From: Gymnogyps californianus
Lineage: Eukaryota; Chordata; Aves; Accipitriformes; Cathartidae
NCBI RefSeq assembly: GCF_018139145.2
Contig: NC_059471.1
Span: forward strand, 96,908,914-96,972,913
Length of the DNA stretch: 64,000 bases
Direction of reading: 5' to 3'
Shown here: piece by piece, positions 24,180 through 34,725 of the stretch
Layout: every line of letters begins with the position of its first letter
Numbering within the stretch: position 1 is the first letter of the stretch
Translations under genes and position numbers: made by a program
Notes under the pieces: model-generated
Told to the model about the DNA's origin: nothing
The model's database searches: none
The model's input: the letters and a program-made list of their open reading frames with translations, nothing else

Positions 24180-24188
24180 TTATTTATT
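24180..24188 (+). promoter_or_regulatory. ICOSLG: AU-rich element nonamer in the 3' UTR
   Basis: TTATTTATT matches the minimal AU-rich destabilising nonamer UUAUUUA(U/A)(U/A). It is in an AT-rich part of the distal 3' UTR, so only transcripts using the distal poly(A) signal would carry it. Confidence 0.5.
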
Positions 24189-24923
24189 AATTTCACTTTT
24201 GTCCTCTGTTGCCTTCCACTCTACAACTGTAACATACCCTATCAGGTAGGGCATTTAGCTCACAGCATTTGTCAGATAAGATTACTGAGGTGCTATAAGT
24301 TACTTCGAATGTCAGCCTTTCCTTGTCTTCTCTTGTGTCCGTTAATCTAGGTGTTAAGTATTTTCTGAGTCCATATCTAGTCTTCAGTGAACCCTGAAGG
24401 GAATTTGCTTGAAGAAAACATACAAGCTTGCAGACACCTTAAAAATGTGAACAACATCTGTGCGGATGTGAAGGGTAACCATTTCCTAGTGGTTTAGTAA
24501 GAAGTCCTGCAGACGTTTCCTCGCTATCTATCACATGAAGGTGTTTTGCGCAGCCTCTTTGGTGCTGCTGTAACTGACAGAAGCCTTTTCTAAAAACAGT
24601 TTTTCACCTTTATATTCAGCAACTGAAAGAAGCTGTAACAGTTTAGAGATGTAAGAAGTGACCTAGCAGTCGCTTTGCAATATGTTGTTAAGCTAATTTA
24701 GACTGGTTGGATTTTCTTACTTCTGGGCTACTTCACGGTACGTAGCACATACATCTAAATGCAACAGCCTGCTCTTGCAAAATCCATACTTTCAATTGGT
24801 TTAGGTTTCCAGCTATTTTTGGAAGCAAGTAAATCTAGATGACAGTTGTTTGTTACCATTCAAAGGACTTGGGAATTTTGTAATAACAGAGTTTTTGTCA
24901 TCATATACCATGTTTATATTTTA

Positions 24924-24929
24924 AATAAA
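24924..24929 (+). terminator. ICOSLG: Distal poly(A) signal AATAAA
   Basis: AATAAA in an AT-rich context, followed by TTCTTCTGGATGTTTG, a T/G-rich element. It is the best candidate for the gene end because the sequence changes character soon after it. It would give a 3' UTR of about 2.6 kb. Confidence 0.5.
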
Positions 24930-24945
24930 ATCCATTCATTCTTCT

Positions 24946-27900
24946 GGATGTTTGACTAAGTCTATCAGCACGTAAAGACAAGTCACTCCAAATGATTGCC
25001 CCCAACCAAAGCGGCAGTTTTACTTTCAGCCACATCCCTCAGGGCATATGAGCGTTCCTTTCCAAAGCCCTCAGATGAGGAGAGGCCAACACAACACAGA
25101 GACCTGACAATCTTTGCTCTATTTTGGCTCGCACAACAAAATACCTTGAACAAACTCAATGAAAGCCACATGGTAGCCTAAAGGCAGCACTACACCTAGG
25201 CTGATACATCCTTTTCTCACCCATCTCAACAACCCCAAGCAGAGCAAAGGTACAACACACCCTCCCGCTTCCAGAACTGAAACGGGCTCATTGCACTGTC
25301 CCAGGTCAGTGTTGCACTTGGGCACCAGCATCCCTCTGTTTCCCTTCATTAAAGATAGCAGCTCACATGAACTATATGTCCCAAGCAACTTAAACACATG
25401 CACAGGAAAGCACCGCTTGATGCAGCTTTGTGGGAAGACTCTAAGAAATGGACTCACTTTCACAGAAAAGCGAAAGGCTTTCTTTGTGGCATGACTGGTA
25501 AACCACAGATGGAAAGCCCTGAGAGAGAACATGTGTTGCTACTTAGTGGTCTGAATCTATCCGTCCTGTAGTCAAATTCATTATTTAAATCTTTTCACCT
25601 CTGAGAGCTGAAATATCTCTTTTGCTCAAAAATGCATTCCCTTTTTCCACTTCAACAACCCTGACTCCACACACTTTTCTCAATAGCCCCTTGTGCTATG
25701 TCAAAGAAACTTTATTATTTGCTTTTCCAAATTGCAAAGTGAATCCTTTTCATATTTGTAGCAAACATGCACAAAAGTTCACATTACCCCATGAGGGTAA
25801 TCTCTCTAACCTCCCTCTTTTCCAGGGCAAGAGAAACGGCTCTAGAGAATAATTGAGTGCAGCCCAGCTGCACAGGGAGAGAACACACCCCCCCCAACAA
25901 CTCCTATAGAAGTTAGTTAGGCTCTTGGGACTTTTCCTCTCAATGTGTGATGTGGCATTAGGACTTTCACCACATTCATTGGATGATATGGGATGAAATC
26001 ATTATGAACTGGTCCCCATCTGAGGATTATAAAAGGCACCCCACATGTTCTTTGAGGTGATCTCCTCTGCATCTGGCAGCCCAGGGAATTACAGGCCACA
26101 GACCAGTAGCCTCCGTCTCAGTCATCTTTCAAGACACTTAACATGACAACATGTCAATTTGTACAATTACCTTCCAACACAAGAAAAATGCTTCCAACAC
26201 TTCATGCATTATCAGCACCGCTAATAAGCATAAGTAGTGTATCTGAACCAATGCCCCATGCTGCAAAACGCAAGTCCTTGGGAACTACTCACGACCTTAC
26301 CATTAATCACAAACTGAAGTACTTTGTTAGGAAAGAGCCCGTTTCCCATTTTAGGCTGGCACAGAAAATTGCTGTGTAGAGATAGATGCTCTTACATCAA
26401 CAGAGACTTAGGCTGACCTTCCAACTTGCCCAAAATAGGTCCCAACGGTTTAGTAATAAAACACTAATTTGTTTTCCTGTGATTCTGAGAAGTGCTGCTT
26501 AGGGCCATTTTATAATTGGAAAACTAGGACACTTATGCTAGTAAGTGTAAGTAGTGTATCACACAAGGCTGTAGCTGACTCGGTGCTTGAACTCACGTCT
26601 CCAGCATGCAGAGACCTCCTTCTCTGCTTTCATTTGCTGGACTGGAAAGTCTACTTCTTTGCAGCATTCACCCCAGTAGACATCATAAGTCAACAGAAGC
26701 CGTTTGCTATTTTTGAATAGGATTGCATACAAACTGCCAGACTACACTTTCATATCTGTTGCACAAAAAAAGTCTGCCCTTAAAAAAATTGGAAAGAGGA
26801 AAAAGATGACAAAATACTTTTCAGTTGAGACCAGAAAACTTTTAAGAATCTGTCAGTAAGAAGCAACACTAATGCAGCCATAATGTGGACAGAGGGTGAG
26901 TTCTAACATTTCCTTCTTAATTTTCTCTGCCAGGAGATCTATACTGTCACGTGTCATCCCTCTTACGAGGCTGAGTGTGTAGTTTCGAAACAAAATCGGG
27001 TTTACTTGCAAAAACTTCTTTTCCACAGCATCATACTGGGCTAGAGGCAATTCTATTCCTATCAATTCATCTCTTTATCAGTCAGACTTACCATTATTAT
27101 TTTACCTAACTTCTAAAACATATCACTACTGCAGTCACAGTAACTAAAAAGAGGTCAAGGGATAAAGGTGTAAAATGTCTAAACTATTGCCAAAGCACTG
27201 TATCTGCTTTTATAACAAAAGGCAAACACAAAGTATCTTTATCATGTAACTGGAAATCTTATTAGCCAGCTCAGATCAGTTTGACAAACTGCCAGTGGCA
27301 TTAAACTCTGTGTCAGCAAAGTACCAGAAGTTTACCTATCATAAACCTGGTCTTTTAAAGCCCTTTCTTTGGTTTTCCATATGTACGCTCATATTTCCGT
27401 ATCTATCTGGCACTATCTGCAGCACAGAGGGTTGCTCTCTTATTTAAGATACATTATTGAATTCTCTTATCAGAATCATGAGAAAAATCCAGCCCTGTGT
27501 TGGTTCCGGATCTACTGAACAAGGCAAGAGGGCTGGCCAGGTAATGACCATCCTTTCGAGGGAAATTCATTGCCTATTTCTACACAGGGTGAGGCAGGGA
27601 GCCAGCACCCCAGGAAGGTCTCCTGGGCTCCTGGCTCCAGCTCACGCGAAATGCGTGCCCAGAAACTGAAGGACTGGAGAAGCAGAGGAAGTGGCTGTGG
27701 AGACAGGCGAAGTCGCCAGGGATCCCCGGCCAGGGTGAGCCGCAGTGCCAGGTCTCTGCTCAGCAGGCAGGCACCTCATCAGGAGTCCTGGCACGCCAGG
27801 GCACAGCTCAGCTCTGAGGAGTAAGTGCCTTCGAGCAGGAAAAAGCAAAAGAATAAATAAAAAAACCCCAAACTCTACCCATCTGTTCTGTTTAACTTCA

Positions 27901-30900
27901 GATTATTTTGTTTGTTTATTTAAAGTTGAATTTTTTGTGCCTACCATGAGGCAGACAGCTGCCTGTCAGCTGTCTCATGGAACAGTGTTATCCAGCTGAG
28001 AGTAGGAAGAAGAAAGAAAAGGGAAAAAAAAAAAAAAGTCTCTTAATCTGCCTCAGCCCAGTGACACTTCACCAGTCCTCCAGACATGAAGCTCTGTATG
28101 GGAAATGTTAATTTTTTTTGTTTGTTTTTTTAAAAAAGTAGCCCTTAAGAACAGCTCCTATTAACAAACATATGCTCTGGCTGGCTGGAATTACCGACCA
28201 CAAAACCCACCAGGCATGCACACAGTGAGCCAGCGCCTTTCATTAGCGTTTTTGGCAATGTGGCGACTGCTGACAGGCTTCGTGCAATGTGTCTCAGCTT
28301 CACTTTTGAGCAATTCCTATTGCGTCACAACATATCTGGATGGAAAATTATTTCTAAACAAACAAACAAAGTCAAACAAACAGTTCCTCAGAAACCGACA
28401 ACTTGGCAAAAGAAATCCACCAATTTCTGTGGCTGCATTTACTGCATCGAAAGGCCTTCAAGTCTTGGGAAACAGGAGTAGGTATTCCACATGTCAAATA
28501 CCTCTGCTGGTGAGAACCAGTTTTTGCATTAAAACTGGTTTTAATGTCTCAAGGTCACAGGTGCTCAGCGCTTGAGCACCCCACAGCAGTGTGGGATCCC
28601 AGGCCCAGACGTGTGCCCCCGCCTGCATACTTTGCAGAAGCCTTTAGGGTGGGGTTGGAGGGCAGGGGAGGAAAGGAATTTCGTTTTGGTTTAGTCTCTA
28701 GGCAATGCTGCTCCAGGCAGCTAGGAGGAAACCACTGAATTTATGCACCTAGGCAGAAGCCAGGTAAGAAGTTTGCTTTGAAGCTGGAAATGGACCCTAA
28801 CCCCCTCCTGTGAAGGTCTGGCTTTACAGCCCAGCGCTCTTATACATCACTCACTACACATTTTACAAAGCATGCTATAATCTTAATCATTGCATATCTA
28901 GATACTGGGATGGGATAGAGCACTCAGCCTGTAGATAAATAATTGTATAACATCTCTGCCAGTTGGAAACTCCATGCAAGCAGTCAGTGTAATTGCACAG
29001 AGGTGAGCACAACAGAACAGCATACCAAAGTGTATCTGAACAGAGATAAAGTGCAATGGAGCAGCATGCGAAATGCAGATCAGATTTTGCAAGGACATGA
29101 GTGAGAAAGCACGTGGCTTCCGCAATGAATGCCCGTCCTTGTCTGAGTGGCAGGACTGCCACAGACTGAATGCAAACACAATCCCAACGTCACTGCTTTT
29201 GTTCAGACTATTTACTTTTCAGGGAGGAAAAACTGGTATCCTACCTCCCCCCGACCCCAACATGTCAAAGCTAGTGTCACTGTTTACTGCCAAGACAGCA
29301 CATACTTTTTTTTGCCCTCTTGAGATGCTATGCCTCACAGGTTGGCAGAACACCAGCAACTTAATTACACAGGCAGTTATTAGAGCCTACCTGAACTTTC
29401 ACACTAGGAAAAAGTGTGCTTCCTCTCATGAAACTTAGCTAAAAATCAGTACTTTGTTTCTAGGTGAAGGCCAGGGAGAGATCTGGAGAGTTACTGCTAT
29501 ATGCTTCCCCAGTCACAAAGTCTCTACTCACCCGGCTCTCTCTGTGGGTCACAGCCACAGAGAGGGTATTGGGCTATAAGGGCCTTTGGACACTCACAGC
29601 ATAGCAGCTGTTGCCGAACTAAACAATTTTCCCACTATTAGACCAATTTCTGATAGGTCAGGGATAAAGGACTGCAGATAGCATCTGCAAAATGGGCACT
29701 TTAAATGCTGCTAGTATTTAGAGTATAACCTTCCAGAAACAAAAAGCCCTCTGCAAAAAAACAGCAAGAGAGGCTGGAGCTGCAGTACTATATTCAGCAA
29801 AGCTCAAATTTCATCAGGATCGGAAACAGGAATTCTTTTGCCTCCCGGATTGGAGCACCCTACAAAGGAGGGGAGTGCTCCCACTATGGCCACGGCTGCT
29901 GCAAGAGCTGGAGCTGCGCTGGTTTAAGGAGCTAAACCAGGACATTTTGTCTCAACACACGCTAATGGTTCAGTCAACCCTGGAAAGCATCTCTTCTTTA
30001 GAGAAGATGTGAACCAAGCTGCCACAGGGATGAAAAGAAAAAAGATTTTCATGCCTTAAGAAAAGCATGATGATTTCTTTAGCCCTGCTTGCACAGGGGA
30101 AACAAGGCTTGGGGACACTCAAGCTGCTGTGGCTGACACAGACGGCAGACAGGTCTTTAGGTTGGCATGCAGACTTAGATTATTGGGCAGAAAACAGATT
30201 TAGAAGAAAGCAGAGGTGACAGCCTTCCTGGAAAGCAGCCTGAAACATGAACCACAGGAACGCCCCAGGCAGCTCCTCTTCCATGGTAGAGAGTGGCAAA
30301 CTGAACACATGCACTTTAGCAATCCAAAAATGACGTCTAGAGTGTCACTCATGGAGGGTTGCATTCTTGGGTGCAACAATTTCATTGCTCGTGTTTAGAA
30401 ATGTGTGTATTAGATTTGGCAAAACTCGCACAAGATACCACACAGCATACTTAGTGTTGCATAAACCAAGTTGTAGGGTTTTTTGCTCTTGGATTTCATG
30501 GTTTCCCTGCCATGCCTAAATGAAAAAACACTCCTATAATTAGCCATAGTCTGACCAGTTGCATATCTGAAGGATTGCAGATGGCATTACTGTGACTATG
30601 CTGAACCTCCAAAGTACATACCCCTGATGGAAAGCACAGGGTGAGCATTCAGTGCTTGGCTTATACAGTTCGCAGGGACAGAGAGAAACCCAGTTACATC
30701 CCCAAATATTTTATTATAGTTACAAATAAGCTGGTTGGAATGCGAAATGCCTGTCAGAAGGCGGGTGTGCTTCCCATGCATTTCTAGACAGGGCAGAGCC
30801 CTCTCCCTACCATTACTGAACCAGCCGCATGCACAAGCCCAGACTCACCACCACCAGTTCAGCTTTCCACCCCAAGCAGGCTCGTGAGCCCTGTTTGGCC

Positions 30901-31427
30901 AGCACAGGGTAGGACAGTATAACAGTGGCTGTAATGGAGGAAAGACAAAAAGTGGCTAAGAGGTAGATATCAGAGACTTGCACCCTTTGAGATGTGCCAG
31001 AGTCCAGCACAGAGAGATGAAATACAACAAAATGCTTTTTCACTGAATCGCTCAGAGGGCTGGAGAGATGGGGCAGCACCAGGAAAGCTGAGAAGGTCAG
31101 TATACAACTGGGGGGCTGAGTCAAGCCCATGACAGTTTGCTCACCACAAGGATCTGCCAAGCACCAACCAGGCTCCCTTGCCCAGCCTACTCAGCCCCTG
31201 CCCTGCTCAGCTAACCAGGCAGGCCAGCCCATGTCATTTTGTCTAGTTCGGAGAAAAGGAGGCGGAGGGGTGACCTCGCTGCTCCCTACAGCTTCCTGAG
31301 GAGGGGCAGTGAAGAGGGAGGTGCTCTGCTCTTCTGCCTGGGATCCTGTGACAGGACACGTGGGAATGGTTCAAAGCTGCGCCAGGGAACAGGCTCCCCA
31401 GGTAAGTGGTCAGGGCACCACGCCTGT
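24946..31427. other. Intergenic DNA, no gene recognised
   Basis: No known protein family was recognised on either strand. A moderately CpG-containing stretch lies at about 27.5-27.8 kb. Poly-A and T/G-rich simple sequence occurs at about 28.02-28.14 kb. A coding-like minus-strand frame at 26853-27086 and an 80-bp exon-like segment at 30849-30928 on the minus strand are discussed in the findings. Confidence 0.6.
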
Positions 31428-31550
31428 TAGAGTTCAAGGAGCATCTGGGTGATGCTTTTAGTCATACGGTTTAGTTTTAGGTAGTCCTGCAAGGAGCAGG
31501 GAGTTGGACTCAATGATCCTTATGGGTCCCTTCCAACTTGAGATATTCTA
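31428..31550 (+). mobile_element. CR1 LINE 3' end fragment
   Basis: The characteristic CR1 3' region is readable: AGAGTTCAAGGAGCATCTGG, then GTTGGACTCAATGATCCTTA, then GGGTCCCTTCCAACTTGAGA, and a terminal ATATTCTA in place of the usual ATTCTRTG repeats. The copy is strongly 5' truncated, as is usual for CR1. The following 50 bp (GAGGTTCAGACTTGACTTGA and on) look like a further internal CR1 scrap. Confidence 0.85.
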
Positions 31551-33149
31551 GGGGAGGTTCAGACTTGACTTGAGGAAACATTTCTTTGCCGTCTCGCTTA
31601 TGCTGGGAGGAAAGCAGAGATACATGGAGCAACTTATGCATTCAACACCTCCCAGTACTTGCTGCTCTTCCCTAGGAAAGCCCAGAAGCCTCGTGGCAAA
31701 TACAATCATGAACACCTTTGCAGAAAAAGCATGAATCCTCCCTCCTGAGCGTCTGAGATCCTGAGCACTCAGGCAGCCACCCACTTCAGTGTATTCTGAA
31801 AAAAGTGGAAAAGTGACTTCAGAGAGGAAAAAGCAGCTAATCAATCAGCCTGGAGGCTTTGTCGCTTAGGGGATCAGACTGACAAAAGTAGCAAAAGATC
31901 AGCTTTGCTCTCATTCCTTTCTCACAGTCAAGCTGAATTTTTGTTCCCATTTCTGCTTGCACATTCAGGTCATCAGGCCTCAGCCATATATGCGTATTTC
32001 TTGCCAAGTACCTCCTATTGCCAGAACTTAAAAGAACATTTCTCATCTTGGACAGCAACACTGCTGACTGTTGCCTCTTCATTTGCAAATGAACATGCTT
32101 CTTCAATTTTTGCTACTCTAGTTGCACCATGAAAAGGCCTCAGCAGTTGCTCAAATGGTTCGAAAGGCAGCATGAGCACTCATTATTTCTTCATATCTCT
32201 GTGTCTGCCCTCATTCTGGGGTGAGAGTCCTAGACACGTAATGTGAACGGACCGTGTTACCTCAAACGAGTGGAAACAAGTGAAACCAGTCACAACTGGG
32301 AATGCTTCTCACAGGCTGGAAAGCCTCAGTCTACAGCCAAACCCAAAATGGGTATTATTTGGTTCATCTGATAACAAAAAGGGGAGTGGGGGGGAAGAGA
32401 AAAACTCAAATTTCTTGATAACACCAAGTAAGGTCATCAGTATTAATGGTTAGTGAAGTGTAACAGTCAAAAATGTATGACTCACTTTTTTGGGAGTACT
32501 CTGCCAGCAGCGTCAGAAGCCATTCTGACTATAAACATAAGCAGAGGGAAAAATACAACTAGAAGAGGAACATCACAAGGTTACAACAGGCTAACATAGC
32601 ACCAAATGAAGTTACACAGGTCTCTTGTCCAGTCTACAGCAGTCCTTAGTTGAATCCAAGTTTATATTCCAGATCCTGGAGATTAAACTATGTAAACCCT
32701 CCCTTCTTCCATCCATTCACCTATATGTGGTGAAAACAGTCTGGCTTTGATTTGGGAAAGCATTCAATTCATGGTGTTTGAATTAGCAGCTGTGTAGGCA
32801 GCTGTGTTTTGTAACAAAGCTAGGAAGTTGTCTAAAGTGGATTGCTGTATTCTGTGGAAAAGGAGACTGTATTTTGCTTCTGTTGGAAGCCTTTTAGCAA
32901 ATATGCAGGATGCAGCAAATTGGAGGGGGAAGAAGAAAAAAATAAAGCACATTTATACAACCTAAAGGCAGCACGAGAAAAGCTACTGATCATTTGAGCA
33001 CCTCCAAACACTGAAGTGAGCAGCCGCAGGGACTGAAAACCAACAAGACATTAGGCAATGGTCTTTAGTACCTCAATCAGCTTAAGGATTTGATGTGAGC
33101 TTGGTAGCTTGTCTCAACATATTTGTGTTCTGTGTTCGGTCCATCCCAA
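31551..33149. other. Intergenic DNA between CR1 fragments
   Basis: Apart from a short CR1-like scrap at its start, nothing is recognisable. The open frames on the minus strand at 31548-31844 and 31837-32106 have no family signature. Confidence 0.5.
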
Positions 33150-33990
33150 TGAGTAGGAAGTAAGAAAAAAAATGCCAAGAGGCCTGCATGGATGAACAGG
33201 GAGCTCCTGGCAAAACTCAAACACAAAAAGGAAGCACACAGAGGGTGGAAGCAAGGGTAGGTAACCAGGAAAGAATAAAGAGACACTGTCCAAGCACGCA
33301 GAAACATGGTTAAGAAAGCCAAAATCCACCTGGAATTGGATGCAGTCAGGGATGTCAAAGACAACAAGAAAGGCTTCTATACGTACATAGGAGACAAAAA
33401 GAAGGGAAGGCTAGGGAAAATGTGAGCCCACTGCTGAAGGAGACAGGGGACCTGGTTACACAGGATGTGGAAAAGGCCGAGATACTGAACGCCGCCTTTG
33501 TCTCAGTCTTTACTAGCAAGACTGGCCTTCAAGAATCCCAGGTACCAGAGACTGGGGGAAAGTCTGGAGCAAGGAAGACATACCCTTGGTAGAAGACGAT
33601 CAGGTCAGGGAGTACTTAAGCAAACTGAACATACGTAAATCCACGGGCCTTGATGGGATGCACCCATGAGTGCTGAGGGAGCTGGCAGATGTGATTGCAA
33701 GGCTGCTCTTGATAATCTTTGATTGATCATGGCAACTGTGAGAAGTACCAGAGGACTGGGGAAGAACAAATGTCACTCCTATCTTCAAGAAGAGCAAGAA
33801 GGAGGACCCAGGGAACTACAGGCCAGTCAGCCTCACCTTGATCCCTGGGAAAGCAATAGAGCAGCTAGTCTTAGAAACCATTTCCAGGCACATGAAGGAC
33901 AAGAAAGTCATGAGGAGTAGTCTGCATGGATTCACCAACGGTAAGTAATGCTTGACCAACTTGATAAACTTCTACGATTAAATGACTGGC
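33150..33990 (+). mobile_element. CR1 LINE ORF2 fragment (linker to reverse-transcriptase N-terminal part), pseudogenic
   Basis: Conceptual translation in shifting + strand frames shows CR1 ORF2 text: PAWMNRELLAKLKHKKEA, then KAKIHLELDAVRDVKDNKKG, then KSTGLDGMHP (33635-33667) and GNYRPVSL (33811-33834), and finally a segment like SLHGFTNGK. These are the region before and the first motifs of the reverse-transcriptase domain. Multiple frameshifts and stops show it is dead. Homology fades at about 33990, well before the RT catalytic motif, where LTR-like sequence begins. A CR1 3' tail reappears at 34696. Confidence 0.85.
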
Positions 33991-34168
33991 TTGGTAGGCA
34001 AGGGTCGACCCATTAAGGAGATAAGGTTAGAAGAGGGGATCTTGGGGAGGCAGGGTGACACTTTTCTCTGCTGATTTTCTTATCTTGGGTGACTATGTAA
34101 AGAATAAGTTTGAGAGCTTTACACATGCATTTCTGACAGAGGGGACAGGGGATCGAAATCACTAGAAG

Positions 34169-34180
34169 CCCCCCCCCCCC
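34169..34180. repeat. Poly-C tract (C12) within the LTR region
   Basis: Twelve consecutive C residues. Confidence 0.95.
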
Positions 34181-34261
34181 AACCCCTTTCTAGAAGGTAC
34201 TAGAACAACAGACTGCACATGTAAGTTAATTAGCATACAAAGCGAGACTGGAGGCAGGGAC

Positions 34262-34319
34262 TGGGTTATAAATAGCGCCAATCCGAGAAGTGGGTTATAA
34301 ATAGTGCCAATCCGAGAAG
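34262..34319 (+). repeat. Tandem duplication of a 29-bp TATA-box module
   Basis: Two adjacent 29-bp units (34262-34290 and 34291-34319) differ at one position (C versus T). Each contains GTTATAAATAG followed by a CCAATCCGAGAAG segment. The unit includes the presumed TATA box of the LTR and a CCAAT pentamer. Confidence 0.95.
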
Positions 34320-34390
34320 CCACATGTGCACCCACCATCCAAAGCAACTGGACCAGAGATGTCGCTGGAACCCAGGGTGGTCATCCGGAT

Positions 34391-34445
34391 CTTCCCTCTG
34401 TCTCTCTACCTCTCTTCCTCTCTCTCTCTTTTTCCCTCTCTCTCG
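34391..34445 (+). repeat. CT-rich low-complexity tract in the LTR
   Basis: About 55 bp almost entirely of C and T, dominated by CTCTCT. Confidence 0.9.
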
Positions 34446-34695
34446 TACGTTCTCCTTTATAAGGCTAAAGGTTTATAAGGTTGCAGGTTATAAAATTGGA
34501 AGTTCTAATAGTTTTGTAAGGTTGTAAAATTGAAGGTTTGAATAGTTTTGTCATAAGGGTTCAAATAGCTTCTGCCATAAACAATTGTTTAACCGATCGG
34601 TTGGTGGTGTTTCACCTTAATTTAGCCCAAGGGTATTCTGAATATCGGCCATCCCAGAGAGGGTTGTCCAGGACGGTCCTTTCTGGGACCCGACA

Positions 34696-34725
34696 CCTTC
34701 CAACCTCAACCATTCTGTGATTCTG
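34696..34725 (+). mobile_element. CR1 LINE extreme 3' tail
   Basis: CCTTCCAACCTCAACC followed by ATTCTGTGATTCTG is the standard CR1 terminus. It directly abuts the CA end of the LTR-like sequence. It may be the 3' end of the element whose ORF2 lies at 33150-33990, with the middle lost, or a separate insertion. Confidence 0.8.

Larger units (their letters stand above)
22333..24945 (+). other. ICOSLG: Probable ICOSLG 3' UTR
   Basis: From the stop codon to just past the distal AATAAA at 24924 there is no recognisable repeat or other gene. Three candidate poly(A) signals are visible: 23251-23256, 23773-23778 and 24924-24929. An AU-rich nonamer (TTATTTATT) at 24180-24188 lies in the longest form only. 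The real end cannot be chosen without transcript data. Confidence 0.55.
34019..34695 (+). mobile_element. Solo-type endogenous retrovirus LTR (boundaries approximate)
   Basis: Between two CR1 pieces lies about 0.65 kb with LTR-like architecture: a duplicated TATA-box module (TATAAATAG at about 34267 and 34296), a CT-rich tract at 34391-34445 in the R/U5-like part, then TTTATAAGG- and TTATAAAATT-rich sequence, ending in GGGACCCGACA, a CA terminus typical of LTRs. No gag, pol or env frame and no second LTR are present, so it is a solo LTR or fragment. The 5' edge is uncertain; candidates are TG dinucleotides at about 34052-34137. No target-site duplication was identified. Confidence 0.6.

Noticed and set aside
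31837..32106. 89-codon minus-strand frame rich in charged residues
   Set aside because: A second frame on the same strand looks as plausible for part of it, and no family was recognised.
33077..33367. 96-codon minus-strand frame
   Set aside because: Antisense shadow of the CR1 ORF2 fragment.
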